A DNA stretch of 64,000 nt from Oceanitalea sp047302425 (GTDB lineage Bacteria; Actinomycetota; Actinomycetes; Actinomycetales; Actinomycetaceae). The first letter of the stretch is position 1, and each line of letters opens with the position of its first letter. Below, piece by piece: positions 18,077-26,308 of this stretch. The notes under the pieces are model-generated. The model was given only the letters and a program-made list of their open reading frames with translations, did no database searches and was not told where the DNA came from. The position numbers and the translations under genes were made by a program. The stretch is taken from the NCBI RefSeq assembly GCF_047302425.1, contig NZ_CP154855.1:1116001-1180000 (forward strand), in the 5' to 3' direction.

Positions 18077-19614
18077 TTCACGCTTTCCTTCTCCATGGTC
18101 ATGAGAGCCATGAGCTCTTCCTGAGTGGCCTTCTCGACCGGCAGCTGGCCGGTGATCCGGCCGAACGCCAGGGTGTAGATGCGGTCGCAGATGCCGAGCA
18201 GCTCGGGCAGCTCGGAGGAGATGACGACGACCGCCTTCCCGGCCGCGACCATGCGGTTGATGATGGTGTAGATCTCGTACTTGGCGCCGACGTCGATGCC
18301 TCGGGTCGGCTCGTCGAGGATGAGGACCTCCGGCTCGGTGTAGAGCCACTTCGACAGCGCGACCTTCTGCTGGTTGCCACCGGAGAGGTTGCCCACGGTG
18401 GCCAGCACGGACGGCGTCTTGATGTTGAGGTTGCTGCGGTACTCCTCAGCGACCTTGAGCTCCTCGTTCGCGTCCACCCAGCCGCGGGGGGCCAGCCGGT
18501 GGAGGCCGGCGGCAGAGATGTTGCGGCGGATGTTCTCGATGAGGTTGAGCCCGAAGCGCTTGCGGTCCTCGCTCACGTAGGCGATGCCGTTGTCGATGGC
18601 CTCGCTGACGGAACGGACCTTGACCTCCTTGCCGTGGAGGAAGACCCGGCCGGAGATGTCGCGTCCGTAGCTGCGGCCGAACAGGCTCATCGCCAGCTCG
18701 GTGCGTCCCGCGCCCATGAGGCCGGCGATGCCGACGACCTCACCGGCCCGGACGTCGAAGCTCGCGTTGTCGACGACGACGCGCCCCGCCTGGGTGGGGT
18801 GGTAGACGGTCCAGTCCTCGACCCGGAGCACCTCCTCGCCGATCTGCGGGGTGCGCTCGGGGTAGCGGTGCTCGAGGTCGCGGCCCACCATGCTGCGGAT
18901 GATCCGGTCCTGCGTGGACTCCGGGGAGGCCATGTCGAGGGTCTCGATCGTCCGGCCGTCACGGATGACGGTGGTGCGGGCGGCGATGTCGGCGATCTCG
19001 TTGAGCTTGTGGGAGATCATGATGCAGGTGATGCCCTGCGCGTTGAGCTGGCGCAGCAGCCCGAGCAGGTGCTCGGAGTCGGTGTCGTTGAGCGCCGCCG
19101 TCGGCTCGTCGAGGATGAGCAGGCGCACGTCCTTGGACAGCGCCTTGGCGATCTCGATGAGCTGCTGCTTGCCGACGCCCAGCTGGCCGACCGGCGTCGT
19201 GGGGTTCTCGGTGAGGCCGACCCGGTCGAGGAGCTCCGCGGCGCGGGAGTTGGTCTCGTGCCAGTTGATCAGCCCCGCCTTACCGCGCTCCTCGTTGCCG
19301 AGGAAGATGTTCTCCGCGACGGACAGGTGCGGGACGAGGGCCAGTTCCTGGTGGATGATGACGACGCCGTGCGCCTCCGAGTCGTTGATGGACCCGAACT
19401 GCACCTCCTTGCCGTCGAAGTAGATCTCGCCCTCGTAGGTGCCGTGGGGGTAGACACCCGAGAGGACCTTCATCAGCGTCGACTTGCCGGCGCCGTTCTC
19501 GCCGCAGATCGCGTGGATCTCACCACGGCGCACCTCCAGCGTCACGTCCTGCAGCGCCTTGACGCCGGGGAACGTCTTGGTGATGGAGCGCATCTCCAAG
19601 ATGTTGTCGGTCAT
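18073..19614 (-). CDS. mmsA: Monosaccharide ABC transporter ATPase, MmsA/GguA-type
   Basis: A 513-residue protein with two ATPase domains. Domain 1: Walker A CGENGAGKST near residue 37; signature region VGQLGVGKQQLIEIAKAL; Walker B LLILDEPTAALN. Domain 2: degenerate Walker A GLMGAGRTE, signature LSGGNQQKV, Walker B VLILDEPTRGID. The length and the ALVPHLSVAENIFLGNE segment are typical of the multiple-monosaccharide transporter group. Start ATG 19614; its stop overlaps the permease start. A hairpin (19651-19683) separates it from the binding-protein gene and probably lowers its expression. Confidence 0.92.
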   Translation of the reverse strand: MTDNILEMRSITKTFPGVKALQDVTLEVRRGEIHAICGENGAGKSTLMKVLSGVYPHGTYEGEIYFDGKEVQFGSINDSEAHGVVIIHQELALVPHLSVAENIFLGNEERGKAGLINWHETNSRAAELLDRVGLTENPTTPVGQLGVGKQQLIEIAKALSKDVRLLILDEPTAALNDTDSEHLLGLLRQLNAQGITCIMISHKLNEIADIAARTTVIRDGRTIETLDMASPESTQDRIIRSMVGRDLEHRYPERTPQIGEEVLRVEDWTVYHPTQAGRVVVDNASFDVRAGEVVGIAGLMGAGRTELAMSLFGRSYGRDISGRVFLHGKEVKVRSVSEAIDNGIAYVSEDRKRFGLNLIENIRRNISAAGLHRLAPRGWVDANEELKVAEEYRSNLNIKTPSVLATVGNLSGGNQQKVALSKWLYTEPEVLILDEPTRGIDVGAKYEIYTIINRMVAAGKAVVVISSELPELLGICDRIYTLAFGRITGQLPVEKATQEELMALMTMEKESVK

Positions 19615-19650
19615 TCCGCCTCACTTCTCGAGGTTGTGGAGGGTGGAGGG

Positions 19651-19683
19651 GTGCGGGGCCGGGCGCGTGGCCCGGCCCCGCAC
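19651..19683 (-). terminator. Attenuating hairpin between binding-protein and ATPase genes
   Basis: GTGCGGGGCCGGG and CCCGGCCCCGCAC form perfect 13-bp arms around a 7-base loop, eight bases after the ChvE-type stop. As the ATPase and permease must still be expressed, partial read-through is likely, giving excess binding protein. Confidence 0.6.
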
Positions 19684-19690
19684 TGTCAGG

Positions 19691-20854
19691 TCAGGAACCC
19701 TGCTCGACCTGCTCGGCGGTGTAGTAGCCGGAGTCCACGAGGAGCTCCTGGATGTTGCTCGCGTAGACGATGTCCGACTCGAGGAGGTAGGACGGGACCA
19801 CCTTGACGCCGTTGTCGTACGTCTCGGTGTCGTTGGCCTCGGGCTCCTCGCCCTCCAGGAAGGCCTCAGCGGCGCGCACCGACTCGGTGGCGAGCTTCCG
19901 GGTGTCCTTGAAGATGGTGGCGAACTGGACGCCCTGGTCGATCAGCGCGACCGAGGCAATCTCGGCGTCCTGGCCGGAGACGACCGGCAGGCCGTCCGCG
20001 ATGGTCTGGCCGAAGCCCGCGCCCTGGAGCGCGGTGATGATGCCGCGGGAGATGCCGTCGAAGGGCGACAGGACACCGTGGAGCTCCTCGCCACCGCTGT
20101 AGGTGGAGGTGAGGAGGTCCTCCATGCGGCGCTGGGCGGCCTCCTGGCTCCAGCGCAGCGTGGCGACGGTGTCGAAGTCCGTCTGGCCCGAGGGGACGAC
20201 GAGCGTGCCGTCGTCGAGGAAGGGCTTGAGGGTGTCCATCGCGCCGTCGAAGAAGAACCCGGCGTTGTTGTCGTCCGGCGAGCCGGCGAAGACCTCGATG
20301 TTGAACGGGCCGGCGGGGGCGTCGGGGTTCTCCGAGCCGTCCTCGTTGAGGAGGCCCAGGCCCACGAGCAGCGAGGTGGCCTGCTGGACACCGACGTTGT
20401 AGTTGTCGAAGGTGACGTAGAAGTCGACGTTCTCGCTGCCGTTGATGAGGCGGTCGTAGGCGATGACCGGGATGCCCGCGGCGCCGGCGGCGTCGAGCTG
20501 GCTGGTCAGCGCGGTGCCGTCGATCGAGGCGATGATGAGGAGGTCGACCTCCTGCAGGATCATCTGGTCGATCTGCTGCGTCTGCGTGGGGATGTCGTCG
20601 TTGGCGAACTGCAGGTCGACCGTGTAGCCGGCCTCCTCGAGCTGGCTCTTGACGGCGTCACCGTCGGCGATCCAGCGCTCGGAGGTCTGCGTGGGCATGG
20701 CGACGCCGATGGTCTGGTCGCCGGAGGCGCCGGCGTCCCCGCCCGAGCCCTCGGTGCTGTCGTCGCTGCTGCCCGCTCCGCCACCGCCGCAGGCGGCGAG
20801 GGCGAAGGTCATGGTGAGCCCGGCCGCGACTGCTGCGAACTTCCGTGTGCGCAA
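19691..20854 (-). CDS. chvE: Multiple-monosaccharide ABC transporter binding lipoprotein, ChvE-type
   Basis: Extracellular binding protein of 387 residues. Lipobox ALAAC with C22, a Gly/Ser/Asp-rich linker, then the ChvE signature VAMPTQTSERWIADGDAVK and ANDDIPTQTQQIDQMIL. ChvE-type proteins bind arabinose, xylose, galactose or glucose; arabinose fits this locus. The start is a TTG at 20854 supported by AAGGAG six bases upstream; no ATG or GTG in a suitable position is seen. First gene of a binding protein-ATPase-permease operon with an operator-bearing promoter at 20974-21019. Confidence 0.92.
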   Translation of the reverse strand: MRTRKFAAVAAGLTMTFALAACGGGGAGSSDDSTEGSGGDAGASGDQTIGVAMPTQTSERWIADGDAVKSQLEEAGYTVDLQFANDDIPTQTQQIDQMILQEVDLLIIASIDGTALTSQLDAAGAAGIPVIAYDRLINGSENVDFYVTFDNYNVGVQQATSLLVGLGLLNEDGSENPDAPAGPFNIEVFAGSPDDNNAGFFFDGAMDTLKPFLDDGTLVVPSGQTDFDTVATLRWSQEAAQRRMEDLLTSTYSGGEELHGVLSPFDGISRGIITALQGAGFGQTIADGLPVVSGQDAEIASVALIDQGVQFATIFKDTRKLATESVRAAEAFLEGEEPEANDTETYDNGVKVVPSYLLESDIVYASNIQELLVDSGYYTAEQVEQGS

Positions 20855-20973
20855 TGTTCTCTCCTTCGAGAGTGGAGGTGTTGTTTCTGACCCGCCGGCG
20901 GCGGGCCCTGACTGTGCTCGACCGCGTAGTCGAGCGGTGAGGCCGCTGCGCCCTCAGGTGCCGTTGGAGCGGC

Positions 20974-21019
20974 GAATGTTCACGCTAACATTCTGACCCG
21001 AGGAAGCGCTGGATGTCAC
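20974..21019 (-). promoter_or_regulatory. Promoter and LacI-type operator of the chvE operon
   Basis: On the minus strand GTGACA (plus-strand 21014-21019), an 18-base spacer and CAGAAT (20990-20995) form a promoter. GAATGTT and AACATTC (20974-20980, 20987-20993) are perfect arms around CACGCT, giving ATGTTCACGCTAACAT, a close relative of the sites before ytfQ and araDA. The operator overlaps the -10. Confidence 0.6.
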
Positions 21020-21399
21020 ATCCTTGGTCCTATGCCGGGTTGCGATTCGGTAACACCGGCGGCTGACGGAGACACTGCTGCCCGGCCGGCCGGTGGTGCG
21101 CCCGCCCGGGCCTGCGAGGGCGACCGGGCGGCCTCCGGCCGGCGGTGCTCTCGTAGTCGCGCCACCGTAGCGGGCACGCGCACTCGATCACAAGCCCCCA
21201 CACTCGCACGGCCCTCGCGGCCGTCGTCCCTGTGCCTGGGCGGTCATGACGCGGAAAGCCTTCCGCACGATGCGGCCGATTCGCGCAGGGTCGATCACAC
21301 CTAGCCAAGATCGGACCGGTGTGAGTAGGTTGCGTCACGGACGGCGTCGTCCATCGGAGGGCGCGCCGCGAGCAACACTCTCTTGAACGGAGATCGACG
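21020..21399. other. Intergenic stretch between the chvE promoter and the GH97 gene
   Basis: No convincing gene on either strand. It holds two inverted repeats that may control GH97: GCGGAA and TTCCGC around AGCC (21251-21266), and TCACACC and GGTGTGA 16 bases apart (21295-21301, 21318-21324), 75 bases before the ATG. No clear -35/-10 pair is visible. Confidence 0.4.
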
Positions 21400-24300
21400 A
21401 TGATCGAGACAAGAGCACGGCAGCGGCGCAGAGCCGCGACCGCCGTGATCGCCGCAGCGGCCGTCGTGGGGGCCGCGGTCCCCGCAGCGGCTGACCCGGA
21501 CGGGCCGAGCGCCGCTGCGGAGGAGTGGACCGTGGTCTCGCCGGGTGGCGACGTGACGGTCACCCTGGACCTGGACGACGCCGGGGCGCTGAGCTACAGC
21601 ACCGAGCGCCACGGGGAGGAGGTGCTGGCACCCGCACCGCTCGGCCTCACGCTCACCGACGCGGACCTCACGAGCGGCCTGGAGCTTGTCGGCCGGGCGG
21701 ACCGGGTGGTCGACGAGACCTACGAGCTGCTCACCGGCAAGGCCTCCTCCTCGCGGGACCACGCGACCGAGTCGACCTTCAGCTTCGAGGGCGAGGGCGG
21801 GGACACGCTCGAGCTCGTCGTGCGGGCCTACGACGACGCCGCCGCCTTCCGCTACGTCCTGCCCGGGGAGGGGCAGGGTGAGATCACCGACGAGCTCACC
21901 GAGTTCCGGGTGCCCGACGGTGCCACCGGCTGGCTGCAGCCGTACCGCAACAACTACGAGGGCTTCTACGACGAGCTCGCCGTCTCCGACGTGCCCGCCG
22001 GCCGCGAGCTCGGTCTGCCGATGACGGTCGAGCAGGCCTCGGGCAGCTGGATGCTCCTCTCGGAGGCCGCCGTCGACGAGACCTTCGCCGTCAGCAGGCT
22101 CACCTCCGGGGGCGACGGGCGCTTCGCCCTCACGCTGCCCGAGGACTCGGTCTCCTCGACCTTGCCGTGGCAGACGCCGTGGCGGCTGGCGATGTTCGGC
22201 GACGACGCCGCCGAGGTCGTCGAGTCGACGCGCATCTTCGACCTCAACCCGCCCTCGCGGATCGAGGACACGAGCTGGATCGAGCCCGGCCGCGTCGCGT
22301 GGTCGTGGTGGTCCAACGCCGGCAGCCCGCGTGACGAGGCCCGCCAGCGCGAGTTCGTCGACTTCGCCTCCGAGATGGACTGGGAGTACGTCCTCGTCGA
22401 CGAGGGCTGGAGCGCCGAGTGGGTGCCGCGCCTCGTCGAGTACGCCGCCGAGCGCGATGTCGAGATCCTCCTGTGGAGCCACTGGACCGGCCTCGACACG
22501 GAGGCCGAGCGCACGGAGAAGCTGCCGCTGTGGAAGAGCTGGGGCGTCGCCGGCATCAAGGTCGACTTCATGGACTCCGACACCCAGGAGCGGATGGGCT
22601 TCTACCAGACCGTCCTCGAGGCGACCGCGGAGCACCAGCTCCTCCTCAACTACCACGGCTCCACCTCGCAGCAGGGCTGGGCGCGCACGTGGCCCCACCT
22701 CATGACGATGGAGGGCGTGTGGGGCGCCGAGCAGTACTGGGGCTCCTGGCGCGCCAGCCACAACGTCGACCTCGTCTTCACCCGCAACGTCACCGGCTCG
22801 ATGGACTACACGCCCGTCGTATTCTCCACCGGCAACCGGCAGACGACGCTCGCGCACGAGCTCGCCACGGGCATCGTCTTCGAGTCCGCCCTGCAGCACC
22901 TGGCCGACTCGCCCGAGAGCTACCGCGAGAACGCCGCGGCGCTCCCGCTGCTCGCCGCGCTCCCGACGACCTGGGACCAGACCGAGCTCGTCCAGGGCCG
23001 TCCCGGCGAGCACGCCGTCGTCGCCCGCCGCTCCGGTGAGGAGTGGTACCTCGGCGTCATCAGCGGCACCGACGCCATGCGGGGGCAGGTCACCCTCGAC
23101 ATGCTCGGGGAGGGGGACTACGTCGCGGACGTCTACCGCGACGGCCTGGACGACGACGGCGCGCCCACCATCACCGCCACGTCCGGTCTCGTCGACGCCG
23201 GGACCGTCCTGCCCCTCGGCCTGGGCGAGAACGGCGGCCTGGCCGCCCGCCTGCGGCCCGCCACGGCCGAGGAGTCGGCCGAGCTGCCGGCCCTCGCCCT
23301 GCCGCCGCAGGTTGTCGTCACCGCCCCGGCGGCGGACGCCGTCGTCACGGCTGGGTCGGACGTCACGCTGACAGCGGAGGCCGAGGACGTGGACGGCGAG
23401 GTGGCCCGTGTCGACTTCGTCGTCGACGGCGAGACGGTCGCCTCCGTGGACACGGCGCCCTTCACGGCCACCTGGACCGACCCGGGCGTGGGGCTGCACT
23501 CGGTGGTCGCCGTGGCGACCGACGACGCGGACGACGTCGGGTACTCCGGCCCGGTGTCCTTCTGGGTCGAGCCGGGCAGCGCCGTGCTGTGCCCCGTGGA
23601 GGAGGCGTCCGACGACTTCACCGGTGACACCCTCGACCGCGACCGCTGGCGCGTCGTCAACGAGGTGCCGGAGGACCTGCGCGTCGAGGACGGCGCCCTG
23701 CGCATCGACACCCGGTCCGGTGACCTCTACGCCGGGGGAGAGGCGAAGAACATCGTCCTGCAGGACCTGCCCGAGGGCGGCTGGCAGGCGACCGCGCGCA
23801 TCACGGCGGACCTCAACGCCGGCTACCAGCAGGCCGGTCTGGTCATCTACGAGGACCGGGGCAACTACATCTCGGTCAACCTCAACGCCCGCAGCGGCAG
23901 CGAGCGGCGCTTCCAGTTCGTCCGCGAGGACAACGGCTCCCCGCGCTACACCAACGACGACTGGTTCACCGTGCCCTCCGACTTCCCCGACACCTACTCG
24001 GTGCGGCTGACGAGCGACGGCGAGACCGTGACGGCCTCGTACTCGGCGGACGGCGAGACCTTCCGGCCCTTCGGCCGGCCGGCGGACCTCACCTACCTCG
24101 AGGACGCCGGGCTCGGCCTCATCGCCGTGAGCGGCGGCAACGCGACGCACACGACCGAGGCGGTCTTCGAGAGCTTCGAGCTCGCCGCGCAGTGCCCCGA
24201 GCTCACCGAGGTCACCCCTGCTCCGGTGACCTTCACGGACGGGCCGGGCACGGCGCAGGACAGCTACACGGTGCCCGAGGTCGAGGGCGTGGAGTACGTC

Positions 24301-25149
24301 CTCGGCGGTGCGGTCGTGGGCGCCGGGACCTACCCCGGCGTCGGGACGGTGAACCTGCGGGCGCGGGCCGCCGAGGGCTTCGTCCTCGCCGAGGATGCGG
24401 TCGCGGAGTGGTCCTTCACCTTCACCACGACCGGTGGCCAGCCGGCACCGCCCACCCCGCCGAGCCTGGAGCACGGGTTCTTCCTGTCGAACGACTGGCA
24501 GGGGCGCACGGCGCACGCCTTCCAGTACGGGCGGTCGACCGACGAGGTGTTCGTCGGTGACTGGGACGGGGACGGGACCGACTCCATCGCGGTGCGCCGC
24601 GGCAGTGAGTTCCACGTGTCCAACGCCCCGCGCGGTGGCAAGGCGGACCGGGTCTTCGCCTACGGGCGTCCCGGGGACACCGTCCTGGTCGGTGACTGGG
24701 ACGGCGACGGGCAGGACACCTTCGCGGTGCGCCGCGGCAGCGTCTACCACGTGAAGAACTCCCTGGCCGGTGGGCCTGCGGACGCGGTGGTCGGCTACGG
24801 GCGGCCCGCGGACGCGGTGCTCGTGGGGGACTGGGACGGGGACGGCCGCGACACCCTGACGGTGCGCCGCGGGGCGGTCTACCACGTGAAGAACTCGATG
24901 ACCGGCGGGGCGGCGGACCGGGTGGTGGCCTACGGGCGAGCCGGTGACATCACCCTGGCCGGTGACTGGGACGGGGACGGGCGCGACACGTTCGCGGTGC
25001 GCCGCGGCAACGTCTACTACGCCAAGAACTCCCTGACCGGTGGCCAGGCGGACCGGGTGGTGGCCTACGGCCGGGCCGGTGACGAGGTCTTCACCGGTGA
25101 CTGGGACGGCAACGGCACCGACACCCTCGGCCTGCGGCGCCTGCCGTGA
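21400..25149 (+). CDS. Secreted GH97 glycosidase with Ig-like, lectin-like and DWDGDG-repeat C-terminal modules
   Basis: Exported 1249-residue enzyme. A basic N terminus and hydrophobic stretch end in VPAAA (cleavage near residue 31). Residues about 40-640 are a GH97 unit: a beta-sandwich, then a TIM barrel with YVLVDEGWS and IKVDFMDSD. D389 in the latter is at the nucleophile position of retaining GH97 enzymes (alpha-galactosidase type, as BtGH97b); E438 in TMEGVWGAE is a candidate acid/base. An alpha-galactosidase or a stereochemically similar beta-L-arabinopyranosidase is therefore more likely than a SusB-type inverting glucosidase. Residues about 645-730 form an Ig-like domain, about 735-930 a concanavalin/DUF1349-like domain, and the last 225 residues five 45-residue repeats. 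Start ATG 21400, with GGAG upstream. It sits next to arabinose importers, which may take up its product. Confidence 0.85.
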   Translation: MIETRARQRRRAATAVIAAAAVVGAAVPAAADPDGPSAAAEEWTVVSPGGDVTVTLDLDDAGALSYSTERHGEEVLAPAPLGLTLTDADLTSGLELVGRADRVVDETYELLTGKASSSRDHATESTFSFEGEGGDTLELVVRAYDDAAAFRYVLPGEGQGEITDELTEFRVPDGATGWLQPYRNNYEGFYDELAVSDVPAGRELGLPMTVEQASGSWMLLSEAAVDETFAVSRLTSGGDGRFALTLPEDSVSSTLPWQTPWRLAMFGDDAAEVVESTRIFDLNPPSRIEDTSWIEPGRVAWSWWSNAGSPRDEARQREFVDFASEMDWEYVLVDEGWSAEWVPRLVEYAAERDVEILLWSHWTGLDTEAERTEKLPLWKSWGVAGIKVDFMDSDTQERMGFYQTVLEATAEHQLLLNYHGSTSQQGWARTWPHLMTMEGVWGAEQYWGSWRASHNVDLVFTRNVTGSMDYTPVVFSTGNRQTTLAHELATGIVFESALQHLADSPESYRENAAALPLLAALPTTWDQTELVQGRPGEHAVVARRSGEEWYLGVISGTDAMRGQVTLDMLGEGDYVADVYRDGLDDDGAPTITATSGLVDAGTVLPLGLGENGGLAARLRPATAEESAELPALALPPQVVVTAPAADAVVTAGSDVTLTAEAEDVDGEVARVDFVVDGETVASVDTAPFTATWTDPGVGLHSVVAVATDDADDVGYSGPVSFWVEPGSAVLCPVEEASDDFTGDTLDRDRWRVVNEVPEDLRVEDGALRIDTRSGDLYAGGEAKNIVLQDLPEGGWQATARITADLNAGYQQAGLVIYEDRGNYISVNLNARSGSERRFQFVREDNGSPRYTNDDWFTVPSDFPDTYSVRLTSDGETVTASYSADGETFRPFGRPADLTYLEDAGLGLIAVSGGNATHTTEAVFESFELAAQCPELTEVTPAPVTFTDGPGTAQDSYTVPEVEGVEYVLGGAVVGAGTYPGVGTVNLRARAAEGFVLAEDAVAEWSFTFTTTGGQPAPPTPPSLEHGFFLSNDWQGRTAHAFQYGRSTDEVFVGDWDGDGTDSIAVRRGSEFHVSNAPRGGKADRVFAYGRPGDTVLVGDWDGDGQDTFAVRRGSVYHVKNSLAGGPADAVVGYGRPADAVLVGDWDGDGRDTLTVRRGAVYHVKNSMTGGAADRVVAYGRAGDITLAGDWDGDGRDTFAVRRGNVYYAKNSLTGGQADRVVAYGRAGDEVFTGDWDGNGTDTLGLRRLP
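24480..25149 (+). repeat. Five coding repeats of 135 bp (45 residues), DWDGDG type
   Basis: The Asp-Trp-Asp motifs of the GH97 protein start at residues 1054, 1099, 1144, 1189 and 1234, an exact 45-residue period. Each unit holds GDWDGDG(x)D followed by VRRG and a YHVKNS-like strand. The pattern resembles calcium-binding FG-GAP/beta-propeller blades found at the C termini of actinobacterial secreted enzymes, probably for wall or substrate attachment. Confidence 0.85.
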
Positions 25150-25167
25150 CCGCCCAGCCCTGAGGAG

Positions 25168-25232
25168 GTGCGCCCCTCCGGTGTCCCGTGCCCCCGGCCC
25201 GTCCGGGAGCGCGGTGCGCTGGAGGGGCGCAC
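25168..25232 (+). terminator. Long stem-loop after GH97
   Basis: GTGCGCCCCTCC (25168-25179) pairs perfectly with GGAGGGGCGCAC (25221-25232) across a 41-base loop that has its own small CCCGG/CCGGG stem. It lies between the GH97 stop and a convergent small gene and may serve both. Confidence 0.55.
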
Positions 25233-25257
25233 TCTCAGGTGCTCAGGTCTCGCGCGC

Positions 25258-25482
25258 TCAGCCGGCTCGGCGGCCCTTGGCGAAGTAGGTCAGGGGACCG
25301 ACCCAGTTGACCGCGATGACCATCGCCCACACGCCCTTCCTCCCGTTGACCCGTTCTGCCGGGCGCGTGGCGAGGTCTGTCCACGCGGCCACGGCCAGCG
25401 CGAGCTGGACCGAGCCGAGCCCGATGAGCGCGGCGCGCTGCGCTCCGCTCAGGTCCTTCCACTGCGTCTTCTGCTTCGTCAC
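25258..25482 (-). CDS. Small membrane protein with PLDc_N-type domain
   Basis: A 74-residue protein with two hydrophobic helices. The second half (NGRKGVWAMVIAVNWVGPL then TYFAKGRR) matches the PLDc_N (phospholipase D-nuclease N-terminal) family, short membrane proteins of unknown function found alone in many actinobacteria. The GTG start at 25482 follows AGGAGG by five bases. It is divergent from the SRPBCC gene across a gap with a symmetrical sequence (25541-25566). Confidence 0.75.
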   Translation of the reverse strand: MTKQKTQWKDLSGAQRAALIGLGSVQLALAVAAWTDLATRPAERVNGRKGVWAMVIAVNWVGPLTYFAKGRRAG

Positions 25483-25540
25483 CGTGGCCTCCTCGCCGTC
25501 GTCGGGTGTCCAGCGTCCCTCGACGGCGGGGGTGGGGCGA

Positions 25541-25566
25541 GGGCCCAAGGTCCGGGACCTTGGCCC
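25541..25566. promoter_or_regulatory. Inverted repeat between divergent PLDc_N and SRPBCC genes
   Basis: CCAAGGTCC and GGACCTTGG form perfect arms around one G (25545-25563), flanked by GGGCC and CCCC. The half GGGACCTTGGCCC resembles NarL/DevR-type response-regulator boxes of actinobacteria (general form GGGACnnnnGGCCC). It is centred between two divergent genes, so it may serve both. The regulator identity is speculative. Confidence 0.4.
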
Positions 25567-25609
25567 CTCGAGCCGGCCGGCACCGGCGCAGGATCCTGGA
25601 GGGGAGGTG

Positions 25610-26275
25610 ATGACGATGAGGGCCACCGCGACGCGCATCGCCCCCTGGGTGCTCACCGGCGGGCTGATCGGCGGCCTGCTCGCGGCGCGCCGGTGGCAGC
25701 AGGTGTGGGGAGCGACGCCGGAGGAGGTCGCGGCCCGCTTGCCCGGGGACGAGATCCTCGGGTGTGCCGACCTCGTCGCCACCCGCGCGGTGAGTGTCCA
25801 GGCGCCGCCCGAGGACGTGTGGCCGTGGCTCGTCCAGCTCGGGCAGGGGCGCGGCGGGTTCTACAGCTACGATCGCCTCCAGTCCCTCGTCGGCCTGCGC
25901 ATCGTCAACGCCGAGGAGGTCGTGCCCGAGTGGCAGGACCTCGCCCCGGGCGACGAGGTCCGCCTCGCGCCGGAGGCCCCGCTCGTCGCTGCAGTCGTCG
26001 ACCCCGGCCGTGCCCTCGTCCTCCACGGTTCCCCGGAGGTGCCGAGCGCCCGGGGCCTGCCGATGCCCTTCGCCTTCACCTGGGCGTTCGTGCTGCGGCC
26101 GGGCCCGCGGGGCTCGACCCGGCTCGTCGTCCGGGAACGGTACGGCTACCTCGAGCCGTGGGTCGGCGCGTTGGTCGAGGCCGTGCAGGTCGCGAGCTTC
26201 GTCATGACCAGGCGCATGCTCCGGGGCATCAGGGAACGCGCCGAGGACCGGCCGGCGGCGGTGCCGGTGCCGTAG
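25610..26275 (+). CDS. SRPBCC-family protein
   Basis: About 221 residues. A hydrophobic N-terminal segment (WVLTGGLIGGLLAARRW) probably anchors it in the membrane. The rest has START/Bet v1-like features: ATRAVSVQAPPEDVWPWLVQ near residue 60, GRGGFYSYDRLQSL, and a strand-rich second half. Such proteins bind hydrophobic ligands; the ligand is unknown. Starts at 25610 and 25616 are both ATG, each with a GGAGG at 7-8 bases; I use the first. Possibly co-regulated with the divergent PLDc_N gene. Confidence 0.75.
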   Translation: MTMRATATRIAPWVLTGGLIGGLLAARRWQQVWGATPEEVAARLPGDEILGCADLVATRAVSVQAPPEDVWPWLVQLGQGRGGFYSYDRLQSLVGLRIVNAEEVVPEWQDLAPGDEVRLAPEAPLVAAVVDPGRALVLHGSPEVPSARGLPMPFAFTWAFVLRPGPRGSTRLVVRERYGYLEPWVGALVEAVQVASFVMTRRMLRGIRERAEDRPAAVPVP

Positions 26276-26308
26276 CGCCCGAGCGCCCCTGCCGAGGACA
26301 ATCGGGGG

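Noticed and set aside
21016..21399. Genes in the GH97 upstream gap
   Set aside because: Short frames on both strands have shadow-like composition and no ribosome-binding sites; the region is better read as regulatory.
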